Source of the DNA: an uncultured Veillonella sp.
GTDB lineage: Bacteria; Bacillota; Negativicutes; Veillonellales; Veillonellaceae
Reading direction: 5' to 3'
Length of the DNA: 16,523 nucleotides
Assembly (NCBI RefSeq): GCF_934230905.1
Contig: NZ_CAKQFJ010000037.1
Coordinates: forward strand, 1-16,523
The notes beneath the pieces were generated by a model. That model ran no database searches, was not told where the DNA came from, and worked only from the letters and a program-made list of their open reading frames with translations. Each line of letters opens with the position of its first letter. The first letter of the stretch is position 1. The translations under genes were made by a program, and so were the position numbers. Shown here in pieces: positions 14,797-16,523 of the stretch.

Positions 14797-16443
14797 TTGT
14801 TTACAATTAACATTAGTTACAGAACACAAATCATAGCTTTATTTATTATTACAATTATAAGTTATGGTTTTTATAATGCGTATCTACCAATTACGGATCC
14901 AGTAGAATCTAACTATGTATTAAGCGCCATAACCATGTTGAATCACAATTCCTGGATTTCTCCTATGATTTATGACCACGTATGGTATGATAAACCACCA
15001 TTAACATATTGGGCACTTATGATATGTTATAAGTTATTTGGTATTTCCGATTTTGTATCACGAATTCCAAATACATTGATTGCAGGGGCTAGTGTATCGC
15101 TCATGTATCATATAGTATATCGTATCAAACAATCCATACCAATCGCTGTAACTAGTGCCATTCTGTTGATGAGCACGTTACAATTTTGGTATATATCACA
15201 TGCAATTGTGACAGATGGATTTTTATTTTTCTTTAATTTAGCCATCTTCGGCTATACTTACCTAGCTTTTACAAACAAAGATAAAACGTCTATGGTAAAA
15301 GCTTATGTAGCCGCCGCATTAGCAGTATTAACAAAAGGACCAATCGGTTTATTATTACCAGGGCTCATCTTATTGCTATATATAGTTTTACGGAAGATAT
15401 TACAACCGAAAGATATAGAATCTACAATAGTAAAGAATCTAAAAATAGCTTTTAATCCACTTGGTATTTTACTATTTTTTATAATTGCTAGCCCTTGGTA
15501 CCTGGCAATGTATGCAATCCATGGGCAAGATTTTATAAATGGCTTTTTAGGTCTTCAAAATGTAGGGCGTGCCCTTATATCAGAACATCCAAAATTTGAT
15601 GTATGGTATTACTATCTCGTCATTACACCACTTGCTTTATTGCCCTGGACACCTGTTGTCATATACCACTTACGCAAGTTAAAGTGGAAAGACCCACTAA
15701 ATCTACTTGGTGCCATCTGGTTTGTTACTATCTTACTATTTTATTCTATTGTAGCGACTAAGTATTTAACCTATACACTACCTGCAATAATTCCATGTAT
15801 CATATGGGGCGGTGACACGATTGTTAGCTTGCTTTCACAATCTAAGCTATCTAAACATTTTAACTATTTAGTATTACTACCATTAGGTATATATACATGT
15901 ATTCTAGGAATCGGCGTGGCACTTAGTGCCAGTGACTACATCTTAGATTATATAATCATAATCAGCTTAGGAGCTCTACTATTTAAAATATCTAAACACT
16001 ATATCAAAACAGCTCCACAGCTTAGCGCTTTACTCTTAATTCCAATATTAGCCCTATATACAGCTGTTACCATTTCAGTAGCACCAATATTAACGAGTCA
16101 ATCTGGGATTCAATTTAAATCGTATCTAGAAGATACAAATCAACCAGTCTTTGTATATGGCGGATATTATACTTCTCTTGTGTATTATACAGACCATATA
16201 CCAACACAAGTATATTTAAATAAAGACGATGACGAACGTTGGGCTAAGGCAAGAAATATTATGCCTACCATCACTAAAGATGAGTTTTTAGATCAACTTC
16301 AAAAAAAATCAAATGCCATCGTCATAGTTCCTAACAGAAATATAAAAGACTTTGAAGATTCTGCTGCAGCCATCATTACCAAACCTTTAGGTAAAACTAA
16401 TGGAGCTACAGTATATAAAGTACAAGATGCTATATCATTTTAA
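14797..16443 (+). CDS. Multi-pass membrane glycosyltransferase, ArnT/PMT type
   Basis: This belongs to the GT-C class of integral membrane enzymes that move sugars from polyprenyl-phosphate donors to an acceptor outside the cytoplasmic membrane. ArnT adds aminoarabinose to lipid A; the acceptor here is unknown. The 548 residues match ArnT in length. Matching features: the first periplasmic loop with TDPVES (33-38, acidic Asp34 and Glu37), YDKPPLTYW (64-72), VTDGFLFFF (138-146), LTKGPIGLLLPGL (178-190), ASPWYLAM (231-238) and TKYLTYTLPAIIP (321-333). About 11-12 hydrophobic helices are followed by a soluble C-terminal part (roughly 430-548). The start is uncertain: TTG at 14797 touches the ribosome-binding site, and ATT at 14806 is better spaced; either keeps the first helix. 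Divergent from aspA, apparently a single-gene unit. Confidence 0.85.
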   Translation: MFTINISYRTQIIALFIITIISYGFYNAYLPITDPVESNYVLSAITMLNHNSWISPMIYDHVWYDKPPLTYWALMICYKLFGISDFVSRIPNTLIAGASVSLMYHIVYRIKQSIPIAVTSAILLMSTLQFWYISHAIVTDGFLFFFNLAIFGYTYLAFTNKDKTSMVKAYVAAALAVLTKGPIGLLLPGLILLLYIVLRKILQPKDIESTIVKNLKIAFNPLGILLFFIIASPWYLAMYAIHGQDFINGFLGLQNVGRALISEHPKFDVWYYYLVITPLALLPWTPVVIYHLRKLKWKDPLNLLGAIWFVTILLFYSIVATKYLTYTLPAIIPCIIWGGDTIVSLLSQSKLSKHFNYLVLLPLGIYTCILGIGVALSASDYILDYIIIISLGALLFKISKHYIKTAPQLSALLLIPILALYTAVTISVAPILTSQSGIQFKSYLEDTNQPVFVYGGYYTSLVYYTDHIPTQVYLNKDDDERWAKARNIMPTITKDEFLDQLQKKSNAIVIVPNRNIKDFEDSAAAIITKPLGKTNGATVYKVQDAISF

Positions 16444-16445
16444 TA

Positions 16446-16472
16446 GAGCGTGTCCTTCGGGGCACGCTTTTT
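16446..16472 (+). terminator. Intrinsic terminator after the glycosyltransferase gene
   Basis: AGCGTGTCC pairs with GGGCACGCT (9 bp, one G-T pair) around a TTCG loop closed by C-G, the very stable cUUCGg tetraloop, and is followed by TTTTT. It starts 3-4 nt after the stop codon, so little 3' untranslated RNA is made. Confidence 0.93.
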
Positions 16473-16523
16473 AATATCAATTTTATACAGAGTCATTTCA
16501 CAGTAATCAGAACGCAAAAAAGG
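16473..16523. other. Right-edge non-coding stretch
   Basis: Fifty-one nucleotides after the terminator show no gene. They end in a purine-rich AAAAAAGG that could begin the ribosome-binding site of a plus-strand gene outside the window, but this cannot be tested here. Confidence 0.3.

Noticed and set aside
1..16523. A new defence, mobile or multi-gene system
   Set aside because: All genes except the glycosyltransferase are standard housekeeping or metabolic genes; no integrase, transposase, repeat array or unknown gene cluster is present.

Overview
The window is core chromosome from a low-GC bacterium with firmicute-type core proteins, most probably a Negativicute and best fitting Veillonella. 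The reasons are the base composition, the RpoB and RpoC sequences (firmicute-like core with extra insertions that make both about 190-200 residues longer than in Bacillus), an aspartase next door, and a BlyxF/YbxF-like K-turn protein at the head of the str operon. The genus is inferred from general familiarity, not from a search.

Layout, right to left because most genes lie on the minus strand: aspA (aspartate ammonia-lyase) ends in a strong intrinsic terminator. A near-consensus promoter whose -35 hexamer lies inside that terminator follows, then a leader of about 230 nt with several stem-loops, then rpoB and rpoC (29 nt apart). A weaker terminator closes rpoC. After about 200 nt of AT-rich spacer, a second near-consensus promoter starts the str operon: L7Ae-type protein (ybxF), rpsL (S12), rpsG (S7), fusA (EF-G) and tuf (EF-Tu, cut by the left window edge). 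On the plus strand, divergent from aspA, is a multi-pass membrane glycosyltransferase of the ArnT/PMT type, closed by a UUCG-tetraloop terminator.

The rpoBC and str transcription units supply the two catalytic RNA polymerase subunits, two decoding-site ribosomal proteins and both main elongation factors. The aspartase yields fumarate and ammonia from aspartate. The glycosyltransferase probably modifies a cell-envelope component and appears unrelated to the rest.

I found no mobile element, CRISPR array, rRNA, tRNA or unknown multi-gene system. The most interesting points lie inside familiar genes and their control regions: (1) RpoC has about 155 extra residues between the first and second cysteines of its second zinc site, and these look like two additional copies of the normal module there (three tandem copies); (2) RpoB has a coiled-coil-rich insertion of about 167 residues where Bacillus has none; (3) RpoC has a second, N-terminal insertion of about 70 residues; (4) the rpoB promoter is nested in the aspA terminator and rpoBC is not preceded by rplJ-rplL; (5) the rpoB leader is rich in hairpins; (6) the glycosyltransferase has no normally spaced ATG/GTG/TTG start.
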